NCBI GenBank assembly: GCA_965229505.1
Contig: OZ245881.1
Span: 2,790,001-2,854,000, forward strand
DNA: 64,000 nucleotides
Direction of reading: 5' to 3'
Source of the DNA: UBA6059 sp040219045
GTDB lineage: Bacteria; Bacteroidota; Bacteroidia; Cytophagales; Cyclobacteriaceae
The stretch's first letter is position 1; every line of letters starts with the position of its first letter. The translations under genes were made by a program, and so were the position numbers. Below the pieces are notes generated by a model, which was not told where the DNA came from, did not search any database, and saw nothing but the letters and a program-made list of their open reading frames with translations. Of the stretch, positions 8,683 through 16,794 are shown in pieces.

Positions 8683-10080
8683 TTACTCGCTGTTCCCATC
8701 ACCACTCTTTTGCTTATAAAACTCGAAATCACCCTCTTTTCCAATTTTGCGGTAGCTGTTTGTTACCATCTCCTTGAACCAACCGTATCTGTATTCTTCA
8801 GACAAAATGATAAAGTCGGGTTCAGTATTGAAGATCCTAACTAACTCCTTTTCTACATCTATCTCTAGTGTCTGAATATGAGAGTCCCTCATCATCAAGG
8901 TCGAGTGAACGTAAGGAGTTGGAGAAGTCTTGTCTAAGTACCAGTATAAAAACTGAGGTGCATCTCCTGCGTACAAAGTCGCATCCTGCGGCATCACATT
9001 TTCGGCGTACAAGGCTAACTCTTTAGTGTAATTTGGTCTTACGACATATCTCTTGTAATAGAAATAAAACAGAAAAATGATATAAACAAGCCCTATAGTG
9101 CTGAGTGCGGCAACCATATACCTTTTACTCATTAGCCGCATAACCCAGTGTAATGAACCAATCATCCCAACGGCAAAACTTACAGGATAAGATAGCTGAA
9201 GATAATAATGTGGATGTGCCATACCTGTAAATGAAACAGCCAACAGGTCAAAGATTAGTAGCAGGCCAATCAACCAGAGCGTTTTATTCCTCCAGCCTTC
9301 TGACGTTAATGACAACAATCCAAGAATAAAAAACGGAAGGTAGACCAGTATCCCCTTGAGCAGAAAGGTGAGCGTGGTGGACCACTCTTTCGGGTTCATA
9401 TAATTACCTGGAGCGACATAGGTGACGAAATGATAATAGTCATAATAGCCCTTCCAGAAGTAAACTAAATGTGCGCAAGCGAAAGGAATGAAAAACCCAA
9501 TCATCATTAGGGCCATATGGCTGAATTGCTGCCTAAACTCCTTTTTTACTATCGAGCTAATCAGGAAGAAAAGCCCGACGGCTGCAAAGTCAAAAATTGC
9601 CAGTTGCTTGATGATAAAGGCCAGACCAAAGATCAATCCCGCAGTGAGGTATTGTAGCGGATTGAAAGCTGTCAGAAACCTGTAAATACCGAAGGAAATA
9701 AAGAATAGGAAGAAGTTCTCAGCGTTCGATGCAAACCCAAAATAAAAATTGAACATCAAAATAAATACTATCGCGGATAGCAATGCTGAAGAGAAGCTAA
9801 GCTGGAGATGCCTTTTGGCCTTGTAAAGGAAAAAGGCCGAACCTGATACGAAGAGAACGGTTATGAGCCTTATTGCAAGCATGGACTTTCCAAAAACTAG
9901 CTGGATCAACGTGAAGATCAAAAAGACTCCCGGCTGCTTGATGTCGATTACGTCCTTGTAGAGTACAGCTCCATTGAGCATGTGATCGGCAATTACCGCA
10001 TAGGTGGTTTCATCTGCATCGAGACTCCATGATGATAATATCATCGACCTCATGATCAGAGTAATGCCAGTAAGTATCAC
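8683..10080 (-). CDS. GT39/PMT-like polytopic glycosyltransferase
   Basis: 465-residue inner-membrane protein with about ten hydrophobic segments. An acidic DADE motif follows the first short segment, as in GT-C glycosyltransferases (ArnT/PMT_2 family) that transfer sugars from a polyprenyl-phosphate donor. The ArnT-like YKDVIDIKQPG block is present. The start is GTG at 10080. The same frame is open 36 codons further upstream but holds no ATG, GTG or TTG, so the N-terminus is uncertain. The GT9 heptosyltransferase gene just upstream on the same strand suggests a role in cell-surface glycan assembly. Confidence 0.75.
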   Translation of the reverse strand: MILTGITLIMRSMILSSWSLDADETTYAVIADHMLNGAVLYKDVIDIKQPGVFLIFTLIQLVFGKSMLAIRLITVLFVSGSAFFLYKAKRHLQLSFSSALLSAIVFILMFNFYFGFASNAENFFLFFISFGIYRFLTAFNPLQYLTAGLIFGLAFIIKQLAIFDFAAVGLFFLISSIVKKEFRQQFSHMALMMIGFFIPFACAHLVYFWKGYYDYYHFVTYVAPGNYMNPKEWSTTLTFLLKGILVYLPFFILGLLSLTSEGWRNKTLWLIGLLLIFDLLAVSFTGMAHPHYYLQLSYPVSFAVGMIGSLHWVMRLMSKRYMVAALSTIGLVYIIFLFYFYYKRYVVRPNYTKELALYAENVMPQDATLYAGDAPQFLYWYLDKTSPTPYVHSTLMMRDSHIQTLEIDVEKELVRIFNTEPDFIILSEEYRYGWFKEMVTNSYRKIGKEGDFEFYKQKSGDGNSE

Positions 10081-10225
10081 GAAAATAAGGAGATCGTTAG
10101 CAGCTAGCTGCTTACCCAGTTTATTGGTAGATGAAATAATGACAGGTTGGTTGATAATCGACTTGAAGATATGAAAAAATCAGACTCCTGATTCACCGCT
10201 GATGTAGAACTCCTAGCGGCTTAAT

Positions 10226-11215
10226 CTATTCAGAAGCCCTATCGAGCAGCTGCTTTATTTCTATGGTATTAGCACAGTCGAAGTGACCTTTTGGGCATGC
10301 CTTGTGACCATGTAAACCACAGGGTCGACAATCCAGGTGCTGCTCAGTTTCAACAATCACAGCATTATCAGCCAATGGTCCGAAACCAAACCTCGGAACA
10401 GTAGAGCAAAAAACAGCAGTGGTTGGTGCATTTACGGCAGAGGCCAGATGAAGCGGGCCAGAGTCGTTCATATAGTTCATGGAGGCATCTCTCATAAGAA
10501 GGGCAGACTCTCGCAGGCTCAGCTTACCGCACAGGTTTGTCATCCTATCGTAAGAAGATTGCTCTATTATTTCCTGACAAAACCTGGCATCATTAGGGCC
10601 TCCTATCAGGAATACAGCCCCATCAAATGCCAATTGATTGAGTAAGTCAACCCATCGATTTTGAGGAAATTGCTTGGTAAACCAAACGCTGGTAGGTGCG
10701 ATAGTGATGTATTGGCCCTCGCTGAGATGCTTAATCGTCTGCTGATCTTGATCTGAGAAATAGATTTTTGGACGGGCGACCTGAGCATCCGTTAATGAGG
10801 CGATAATCCGATGGTTTCGATCTACCTCATGTGTGCCATCACCTATCGTGTGTCCAAACTTTTCACTGTAGTGAAAAGACAAAGGATTTTTGGTGTAGCC
10901 ACGTTTTTCCTTTGCCCTTGCCAAAAAACTGATCAACCCACTTGAGGCATAGCGTTGGAGATTTACCGATAGGTCATAAGTATGCTCTCGTACAGCGCGT
11001 ATGACCTGGCTCAGCGCACTATACTTACCCCTTGATTTATCCCATTCTATGATCCGATCAATATATGGCGCAGTTTCCAGCACGGATTTGACGCCTTTTC
11101 TCACCACATAGTCGACAGTAGCCTGAGGATACTGCTGGTGGAGCTTTTCAGCCAGAGCTGTCGATAGAATGACATCCCCAATGTAGGCTGTCTGAATGAT
11201 GAGAATGCGCTGCAA
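10226..11215 (-). CDS. GT9-family lipopolysaccharide heptosyltransferase
   Basis: 329-residue cytosolic glycosyltransferase of the ADP-heptose:LPS family (GT9, WaaF/WaaC-like). N-terminal MQRILIIQTAYIGDVILSTAL is the acceptor-domain signature. The C-terminal donor-binding half has NDSGPLHLASAVNAPTTAVF and the Cys-rich HLDCRPCGLHGHKACPKGH segment seen in several WaaF-like proteins. It is likely to add a heptose or other sugar to the LPS inner core. It is divergent from the M16 peptidase gene, with 97 bp between starts. Confidence 0.9.
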   Translation of the reverse strand: MQRILIIQTAYIGDVILSTALAEKLHQQYPQATVDYVVRKGVKSVLETAPYIDRIIEWDKSRGKYSALSQVIRAVREHTYDLSVNLQRYASSGLISFLARAKEKRGYTKNPLSFHYSEKFGHTIGDGTHEVDRNHRIIASLTDAQVARPKIYFSDQDQQTIKHLSEGQYITIAPTSVWFTKQFPQNRWVDLLNQLAFDGAVFLIGGPNDARFCQEIIEQSSYDRMTNLCGKLSLRESALLMRDASMNYMNDSGPLHLASAVNAPTTAVFCSTVPRFGFGPLADNAVIVETEQHLDCRPCGLHGHKACPKGHFDCANTIEIKQLLDRASE

Positions 11216-11244
11216 GTCGTGTGTAGGTAGACGGTAAAAATAAG

Positions 11245-11252
11245 TAAATTTG
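11245..11252 (+). promoter_or_regulatory. Candidate -7 box for the M16 peptidase gene
   Basis: TAAATTTG matches the Bacteroidota sigma-70 -7 consensus TAnnTTTG and lies 60 bp before the chosen ATG at 11313. No convincing -33 TTG is seen at the proper distance, so support is partial. Confidence 0.4.
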
Positions 11253-11312
11253 CGCCCCTATCAAGATGACAAATGCTTGTCGTCTTTGGAGAACACAGCC
11301 CGGGAGCAAACG

Positions 11313-12545
11313 ATGGATTACGAATTGATGACACTGCCCAACGGCATACGGGTAGTACATAAGCAAGTGGCCAACACAAAAATCGCGCATTGTGGAATCA
11401 TGCTCGATATTGGCAGTAGGGATGAAGGGCCCGACCAGCAGGGGATCGCTCACTTCTGGGAGCATATGGCCTTTAAGGGTACGCAAAAGCGAAAATCCTA
11501 TCATATACTTAGCAGAATAGACTCCCTCGGCGGAGAACTCAACGCTTATACGACCAAAGAGAAAATTTGCTTCTATTCGGCGATTATGGATACCCACCTG
11601 GCCAAGTCAGTTGAGCTTCTTGCCGATATTACTTTTCATTCCATATTTCCTCAGAAGCACATCGAGAAAGAGCGAGGGGTGATAATCGAGGAGATGGCGA
11701 TGTATCGGGACAATCCTGAGGATGCTATTCAGGATGAGTTTGATGAAGTGCTCTTTGGAGATCATCAGTTGGGCAAAAATATCCTTGGAAATGAGACCAG
11801 TGTGGGAGGATTTCAGAGATCAGACTTTGAGCGATTTCTCATGGAGAACCTCAATACGGAGAAGGTAATTCTGTCTTCAGTGGGAAGTTATCCGGCGAAG
11901 AAGATATTCCGATTAGCGGAGCGCTACCTTGGAGATGTGCCCTCCGTTAAAGCGGACAAAATCAGGTCTGGTTTTGATCAATATGTGCCCAAGGCACTCG
12001 AGCGACCCAAGCCGACCTATCAGGCACAGTGCGTGCTGGGTACAACAGCTTATGCCATTGCGGATGAGAAGAGACTTCCTTTTTTCCTGCTGGTCAATCT
12101 ACTCGGTGGGCCCGGCATGAATTCACGACTCAACCTGGCCATTAGGGAGAAGTACGGTTTCGTCTATTCAATAGAGGCGCATTATAGCCCCTATATTGAC
12201 ACTGGTGCGTTGGGCATCTTTTTTGGGACCGATGGGCGCCATGTTAAGCGGGTGTATCAGCTGGTGCTCCGTGAACTGGAAAGGCTTAGAAATCAGCCAC
12301 TTGGCAACTTGCAACTACACATGGCCAAGGAGCAGCTAAGGGGACAGTTGGCCATGTCTGAGGAGAACAACAACAGTATTATGCTGATGCTCAGCAAAAG
12401 CCTGCTGGATCTGGGCGAGGTGCGATCATTGGAGCGCGTCTTTGAGCAGATCGATGCGATCACCCAGCATGACCTGATGGATTTGGCCAATGATATCTTC
12501 GAGCCCACCCGTCTGAGTACTTTGACCTACCTACCGGAAAATTAG
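11313..12545 (+). CDS. M16-family zinc metallopeptidase (processing-peptidase type)
   Basis: 410-residue insulinase/pitrilysin-superfamily protease. The inverted zinc motif HFWEH lies at residues 47-51, with the distal Glu in GVIIEEMAMYRDNPED. A second, inactive M16 half follows, with the R/Y-type closing segment. The frame is open 21 codons upstream (to 11250), but ATG 11313 gives the standard MDYELMTLPNGIRV start and places the -7 box outside the gene. No signal peptide is visible. The final codons (LPEN-stop) carry one copy of the iterated CCTAYCGGAAW word, which pairs with a second inverted copy just downstream. Confidence 0.92.
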   Translation: MDYELMTLPNGIRVVHKQVANTKIAHCGIMLDIGSRDEGPDQQGIAHFWEHMAFKGTQKRKSYHILSRIDSLGGELNAYTTKEKICFYSAIMDTHLAKSVELLADITFHSIFPQKHIEKERGVIIEEMAMYRDNPEDAIQDEFDEVLFGDHQLGKNILGNETSVGGFQRSDFERFLMENLNTEKVILSSVGSYPAKKIFRLAERYLGDVPSVKADKIRSGFDQYVPKALERPKPTYQAQCVLGTTAYAIADEKRLPFFLLVNLLGGPGMNSRLNLAIREKYGFVYSIEAHYSPYIDTGALGIFFGTDGRHVKRVYQLVLRELERLRNQPLGNLQLHMAKEQLRGQLAMSEENNNSIMLMLSKSLLDLGEVRSLERVFEQIDAITQHDLMDLANDIFEPTRLSTLTYLPEN

Positions 12546-12572
12546 TAGCGGCCTTCCACTTATTCCGATAGG
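12530..12572. repeat. Inverted pair of the CCTAYCGGAAW word at the M16 gene end
   Basis: CCTACCGGAA (12530-12539) and TTCCGATAGG (12563-12572) form a 10-bp inverted repeat with one G-U pair around a 23-nt loop that spans the stop codon. No T-run follows, so it is not a classical terminator. It resembles the way DNA uptake sequences are often arranged as inverted pairs at gene ends. Confidence 0.7.
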
Positions 12573-12656
12573 TAAAGCCCCTGGGTACTTTTCGGTCAAT
12601 ACTGCATACTTTGCGTTTGATCCACTCAAAAGTTAATTTCGATACAAAACTCATCT

Positions 12657-13301
12657 ATGGATTTTTTACCTGACGATCTCCAGGAGTATATAGAAGCCCA
12701 CACAGAAGCAGAGTCCGCCCTACTTCAGAAAATCAATCGTGATACCCATGTCAATGTGCTGATGCCGCGGATGCTTTCCGGACATCTACAGGGCAGGGTG
12801 CTCAGTATGATTTCACACATGGTGAAGCCTAAATGTGCCTTAGAGATAGGCACCTATACAGGTTATGCAACACTCTGCCTCGCTGAGGGGATGGACGACA
12901 GTGGCGAAATTATCACCATTGATGTCAACGAGGAGCTGGAGGAGCGCGTACGTACGAATTTTGAAGCGGCTAGCGTTGAAACTAGTATTGATTATCGGGT
13001 TGGGAATGCTGTTGAGATCATTCCAACGCTGGACAAGCAATTTGACCTGGTTTTCATCGACGCAGATAAAATGAACTACAGCCGTTATTTTGATTTGATC
13101 ATCGACAAGGTGAGCACGGGAGGATATATCCTAGCGGATAATGTGCTTTGGAGCGGTAAGGTGATCGAGGAAGGCGTGAAAAGTGGCGATAAGGATACTG
13201 CTGGGATATTGGAGTTCAATAAGAAGGTGCATGAAGATACGCGGGTGTCTAATGTGCTCTTTCCCATCAGGGATGGTATTATGGTGCTAAGGAAATTATG
13301 A
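12657..13301 (+). CDS. Class I SAM-dependent O-methyltransferase (CCoAOMT-like)
   Basis: 214-residue member of the caffeoyl-CoA/catechol O-methyltransferase family widespread in bacteria. SAM-binding motif I is LEIGTYTGYATLCLAEG. Metal/acceptor-site residues are in VFIDADKMNYSRYFD, followed by ILADNVLWSGKV. It probably methylates a catechol-type hydroxyl in a Mg-dependent manner; the substrate is unknown. The stop overlaps the start of the LysM transglycosylase gene by four bases (ATGA), a conserved style of coupling but functionally unexplained. Confidence 0.9.
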   Translation: MDFLPDDLQEYIEAHTEAESALLQKINRDTHVNVLMPRMLSGHLQGRVLSMISHMVKPKCALEIGTYTGYATLCLAEGMDDSGEIITIDVNEELEERVRTNFEAASVETSIDYRVGNAVEIIPTLDKQFDLVFIDADKMNYSRYFDLIIDKVSTGGYILADNVLWSGKVIEEGVKSGDKDTAGILEFNKKVHEDTRVSNVLFPIRDGIMVLRKL

Positions 13302-15067
13302 GTAAACTCCTCGGTCTGATCTTCTTGCTATTGCTCGTCCAGCCCAATCAGGCCAGGTCTGAAAACACTGTTCCCAAAGTGCCCTCTCAAATGGAATTTG
13401 GTGGGATGAAGCTGAAGCTGTCAGAAGCTGCAAGAAATGAAATCCAGCGTGATGTTAATGCTCTCCATTCCAGTCGGAAGTATTTTGATATTAAGTTGGA
13501 CAGGGTCAATCTCTACTTCCCGATTATTGAGGAGATATTTAAAGAGGAGGAGATTCCTGAAGACTTCAAGTACCTGGTCATCCAGGAAAGTGCGCTAATC
13601 TCCGATGCTGTGTCCTCGGCCAATGCCGTTGGCTACTGGCAGTTTAAAGACTTTACTGGTAAAGAGGTAGGTCTGCGCATCGACAAGCAAGTCGACGAGC
13701 GCCTCAACATCGTATCAGCTACCCACGGAGCAGCCAAGTACATGAAGCGGAATAATTTCTACTTCCGCAACTGGATCTACTCCCTCATGGCCTACAACAC
13801 CGGTCGTGGAGGTGCGCAGCGTTATGTGAACAAGAAGAATTTTGGAGCGACTACCATGATGATTGATAACAATACGCACTGGTATGTGAAGAAATTTTTA
13901 GCTCATAAAGTGGCCTTCGAAAATGAAATAGGTGGATCGCATTCCGAGGGTCTGCGACTGGAGATATCGACCAAGTCTGGGGGTAAGTCACTCGAAAAAG
14001 TAGCCCGTGAATTTGGTATCGAATACAGCCTGCTAGCGCAATATAATAAGTGGCTGCTTAGAGGTGATGTGCCGGAAGACAAGGAGTATTCGGTGATTTT
14101 GCCCAGCTATCGCAGAATTAAATCAAAGGACCTATCGACTCAGCAAACTAAAAAGAATGAAGAGGAGGCTGGGAAAGTGTATGGCGAACTAGGCGAGGTG
14201 CTGGATGGCAAAGTAGCCGTGATGAGCATCAAGCTCAATGGCCTCCCGGCAGTAATGTCCACCGAAGATGACGATATGAAGACTTTGGCCAGTAAGGCGG
14301 GGATAGCTATCAAGCGATTGGCCAAATACAATGAGGTCAGTGAGCAGCATAAGGTGTTGCCCGGAGAGTTCTATTACACCAAAAAGAAATCCAGGAAAGC
14401 GAACATCTACTATTATACCGCCAAAGAAGGCGAGACACTTTGGAGCATCAGTCAGAAATTTGGAGTGCGCATCGGACAAGTAGCCAAGTACAACCGCATG
14501 GAGATCATCGATGATGTGGAAGCGGGGCGGGTGCTTTGGCTAAGGAAGAAACGACCCTCGGACGTTCCCGTGGAGTATAGAGATCTTGACCCTGCGGTGG
14601 CTGATAAGATGGGCCTTTATGAGCAGAAAATCGTAGAGACCCTACCTGAGCCAAAGCCAACTGTAGCGACGGATCCTTCAGAGGAGGATGAGCCGGAAGT
14701 CACTGCTACTCCGCCAAAGGCTACAAAGAGAAATACGCACATTGTACAGGGTGGAGAGTCGCTTTATTCCATTGGCCGACTTTATGATGTCGGTGTGATG
14801 GAGATCGCCGAGTGGAACAATCTTTCTGATTTTGTCATCCATCCGGGACAGCAGCTCATTATCAATGTCGGCGTACCCGAATCTTATGAAGAGGTCACCG
14901 AAGATCCGGTGAAGAAGAAGGTCATCTTCCATGAAGTGGAGCCAGGAGATACCCTCTATTCTATTTCAAGAAAATACGGGGTGACTGTCGAGCACCTTAT
15001 GGAAATGAACGGCATGGACAACTACAATATCTCTGTTGGAGATAAGCTTAAAGTGGATGAGGATTAG
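13298..15067 (+). CDS. Lytic transglycosylase with LysM repeats (MltD-like)
   Basis: 589-residue envelope protein cleaving the glycan strands of peptidoglycan. A signal peptide (about 1-21) is followed by an SLT/goose-lysozyme-like domain with the catalytic Glu in VIQESALISDAVS, then AVGYWQFK and a YNTGRGG segment. Four LysM-like peptidoglycan-binding modules follow; the clearest are GETLWSISQKFGV, GESLYSIGRLYDV and GDTLYSISRKYGV. An acidic/proline-rich linker around residues 445-480 separates them. The architecture matches Bacteroidota MltD proteins. It is co-transcribed with the upstream methyltransferase. Confidence 0.93.
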   Translation: MSKLLGLIFLLLLVQPNQARSENTVPKVPSQMEFGGMKLKLSEAARNEIQRDVNALHSSRKYFDIKLDRVNLYFPIIEEIFKEEEIPEDFKYLVIQESALISDAVSSANAVGYWQFKDFTGKEVGLRIDKQVDERLNIVSATHGAAKYMKRNNFYFRNWIYSLMAYNTGRGGAQRYVNKKNFGATTMMIDNNTHWYVKKFLAHKVAFENEIGGSHSEGLRLEISTKSGGKSLEKVAREFGIEYSLLAQYNKWLLRGDVPEDKEYSVILPSYRRIKSKDLSTQQTKKNEEEAGKVYGELGEVLDGKVAVMSIKLNGLPAVMSTEDDDMKTLASKAGIAIKRLAKYNEVSEQHKVLPGEFYYTKKKSRKANIYYYTAKEGETLWSISQKFGVRIGQVAKYNRMEIIDDVEAGRVLWLRKKRPSDVPVEYRDLDPAVADKMGLYEQKIVETLPEPKPTVATDPSEEDEPEVTATPPKATKRNTHIVQGGESLYSIGRLYDVGVMEIAEWNNLSDFVIHPGQQLIINVGVPESYEEVTEDPVKKKVIFHEVEPGDTLYSISRKYGVTVEHLMEMNGMDNYNISVGDKLKVDED

Positions 15068-15188
15068 TGCTGCTTGCTTATACTAGCCTTTGCTCAGAAG
15101 GTACTTTATTGCCGCTACGCTCTCTGATACAGGAAGCACGGAAGCAACTTCGTTGAAGAACTAGATGTAAAAGACGCTTGAATAAATT

Positions 15189-15500
15189 ATGAAAAGAACA
15201 CATATAATTTCTAGCCTAATCGCTATCCTCGTTATTTTTGGGATGACCCTTTTTGAATCTACGAAGAACCAACAAGCAATTGTTAACGACAATAATTTAA
15301 AGAATATCCGAGAAGTGGAGATTGGAATGGATACTTCTCAAGTATTAACCATTATGGGGTCTCCTTTATACAAGAGAACTTTTCAAGGAGAGTTGTTTTA
15401 TGATTATGAAATGCCGTCAGGGGTATCTTTTCAATGTCAAATAATATTTGATAGTTCTGGTTCTGTTACTTTTATCAGCCCTGATCCCAACAGACCCTAG
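15189..15500 (+). CDS. Small exported BamE/SmpA-like protein
   Basis: 103 residues with one N-terminal hydrophobic segment (signal or anchor). It continues VEIGMDTSQVLTIMGSP, a layout typical of SmpA/OmlA (BamE-fold) domains, where G-M-(T/S)-x-x-x-V-x-x-x-x-G-x-P is conserved. Its function is not known, and membership in the BAM complex should not be assumed. Base composition is AT-richer than the flanking housekeeping genes, and it adjoins the RayT element. Confidence 0.6.
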   Translation: MKRTHIISSLIAILVIFGMTLFESTKNQQAIVNDNNLKNIREVEIGMDTSQVLTIMGSPLYKRTFQGELFYDYEMPSGVSFQCQIIFDSSGSVTFISPDPNRP

Positions 15501-15527
15501 CGCGGAAGTACCTTCCACTTAAGTTCT

Positions 15528-15582
15528 TTTAAGTCTTCTTAGGAGACTTGAAAGGTTCGATGATCTTTAGTGTCTGCGACAC
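15528..15582. repeat. Left hairpin pair of RayT-associated repeat
   Basis: Two small hairpins: TTTAAGTCT (15528-15536) with AGACTTGAA (15544-15552, one G-T pair), then GTGTC (15570-15574) with GACAC (15578-15582). They precede the RayT gene and are mirrored on its right side, as expected for REP/BIME-like substrates of such enzymes. Confidence 0.7.
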
Positions 15583-15613
15583 GGGCTACTAGACTGGATC
15601 TTGTTACATTTAG

Positions 15614-16168
15614 GTGATGTCTGCATACAAGTTTAATGATCCGCTCGGCTATTATTTTGTGACATTTACGGTTGTAGAGTGGATAGATGTATTTACCAGG
15701 GAGGATTATCGTTCAGTGCTTTTGGAAAGTCTTCAGTTTTGCCAAGAGAAGAAAGGCTTAGTCATACATGCTTGGGTGATTATGTCCAATCATATGCACC
15801 TGATCATATCCAGAAAGGAAAATGGAATGCAGCTTTCAGATATTGTAAGAGACTTCAAGAAGTTTACTTCCTCCAGCATTATCAAAATGATAGAAGGCAA
15901 TAATCGAGAGAGTAGGAGAAATTGGATGCTTTGGATATTCCGATCAGCGGGTTCAAAAAATAGAAACAACAAGAAGTATCAATTCTGGAAACAGGATAAT
16001 CATGCCGAACAACTGCTATCCAATAAGTTCATGGAACAGAAGCTTGATTACATTCACAACAATCCTGTGGAGGCTAGAGTAGTCTGTCAACCAGAAGACT
16101 ACATGTACTCAAGTGCAAGTACCTATGCAGGTAGAAAAGGTTTGTTGGATATCGAACTTATTCAATAG
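15614..16168 (+). CDS. REP-associated tyrosine transposase (RayT, Y1/IS200-like)
   Basis: 184-residue HUH single-strand nuclease of the IS200/IS605 Y1 superfamily, in the REP-associated branch. The metal-binding HUH motif is HMH in MSNHMHLIIS. The candidate nucleophile Tyr is in QKLDYIHNNPVEA, and the C-terminal YSSASTYAG is a typical RayT element. Such proteins are usually single-copy, domesticated relatives of transposases acting on palindromic repeats. Here the gene is bracketed by matching hairpin pairs on both sides. The gene looks intact. Confidence 0.9.
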   Translation: MMSAYKFNDPLGYYFVTFTVVEWIDVFTREDYRSVLLESLQFCQEKKGLVIHAWVIMSNHMHLIISRKENGMQLSDIVRDFKKFTSSSIIKMIEGNNRESRRNWMLWIFRSAGSKNRNNKKYQFWKQDNHAEQLLSNKFMEQKLDYIHNNPVEARVVCQPEDYMYSSASTYAGRKGLLDIELIQ

Positions 16169-16174
16169 TTAACC

Positions 16175-16231
16175 GTGTCAGAGACACTAGATATTCATTG
16201 ATAAATTCTAAGTCTCCCATAAGACTTAGAA
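16175..16231. repeat. Right hairpin pair of RayT-associated repeat
   Basis: GTGTC (16175-16179) with GACAC (16183-16187), then a perfect 10-bp stem TTCTAAGTCT (16206-16215) with AGACTTAGAA (16222-16231). It uses the same two stems as the left side in the opposite order, so the arrangement is mirror-symmetric about the RayT gene. Confidence 0.75.
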
Positions 16232-16300
16232 TAACCCAGAAAAAGCATAAAAGATGAAATATTGATCCCAAACATAGATAATAGTGGCAGGAAGACAGCT

Positions 16301-16693
16301 ATGACAAAATTGAGGATGGGTTTATTTATAACCTTGATGATTAGCAAGGTTATAGCTTTTGTATACTCCGGTTATTTGATTTCATTATTAATAGACTGGT
16401 TTCCCTGGGGTAAATCGAATGACGGTCTATACTTATTGTTTATACCGATCGTAGTTTTACCTGGGCTCTTTTTGTTTAGCTGTTTTGAATGGATGATGGT
16501 CAGAAAGTTCGAGATTTCAAATATTATGAAATTAGGGATTTTCACACCTTTTCTCTTGGGGTTGATTGTAATGGAATTTTTGGACTATGATTTTTTCTGG
16601 TTGAGCTTAGTAATTACATTAGTAACATCCATTGCATTGATACTCGGGTCAATTGTATTTTGGTTGAACCCTCCAAAATTGAAAGATAACTAG
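16301..16693 (+). CDS. Small polytopic membrane protein, unknown function
   Basis: 130 residues from ATG 16301, with about four predicted membrane helices and a charged C-terminus (PPKLKDN). The frame is open to ATG 16262, but the 13 extra residues are hydrophilic, so the later start, directly before the first helix, is preferred. No family was recognised. The gene is AT-rich and sits in the RayT neighbourhood, in keeping with accessory DNA. Confidence 0.55.
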   Translation: MTKLRMGLFITLMISKVIAFVYSGYLISLLIDWFPWGKSNDGLYLLFIPIVVLPGLFLFSCFEWMMVRKFEISNIMKLGIFTPFLLGLIVMEFLDYDFFWLSLVITLVTSIALILGSIVFWLNPPKLKDN

Positions 16694-16794
16694 TAACAAA
16701 GCTGACGCCAACTCTGGCGTGTTTGCAAAGTGACTGCCCTCTACGAGCGTCCGCTCTAGGATAAGACCGAAAGTAGTTCTAGTAGATTTCTAGC

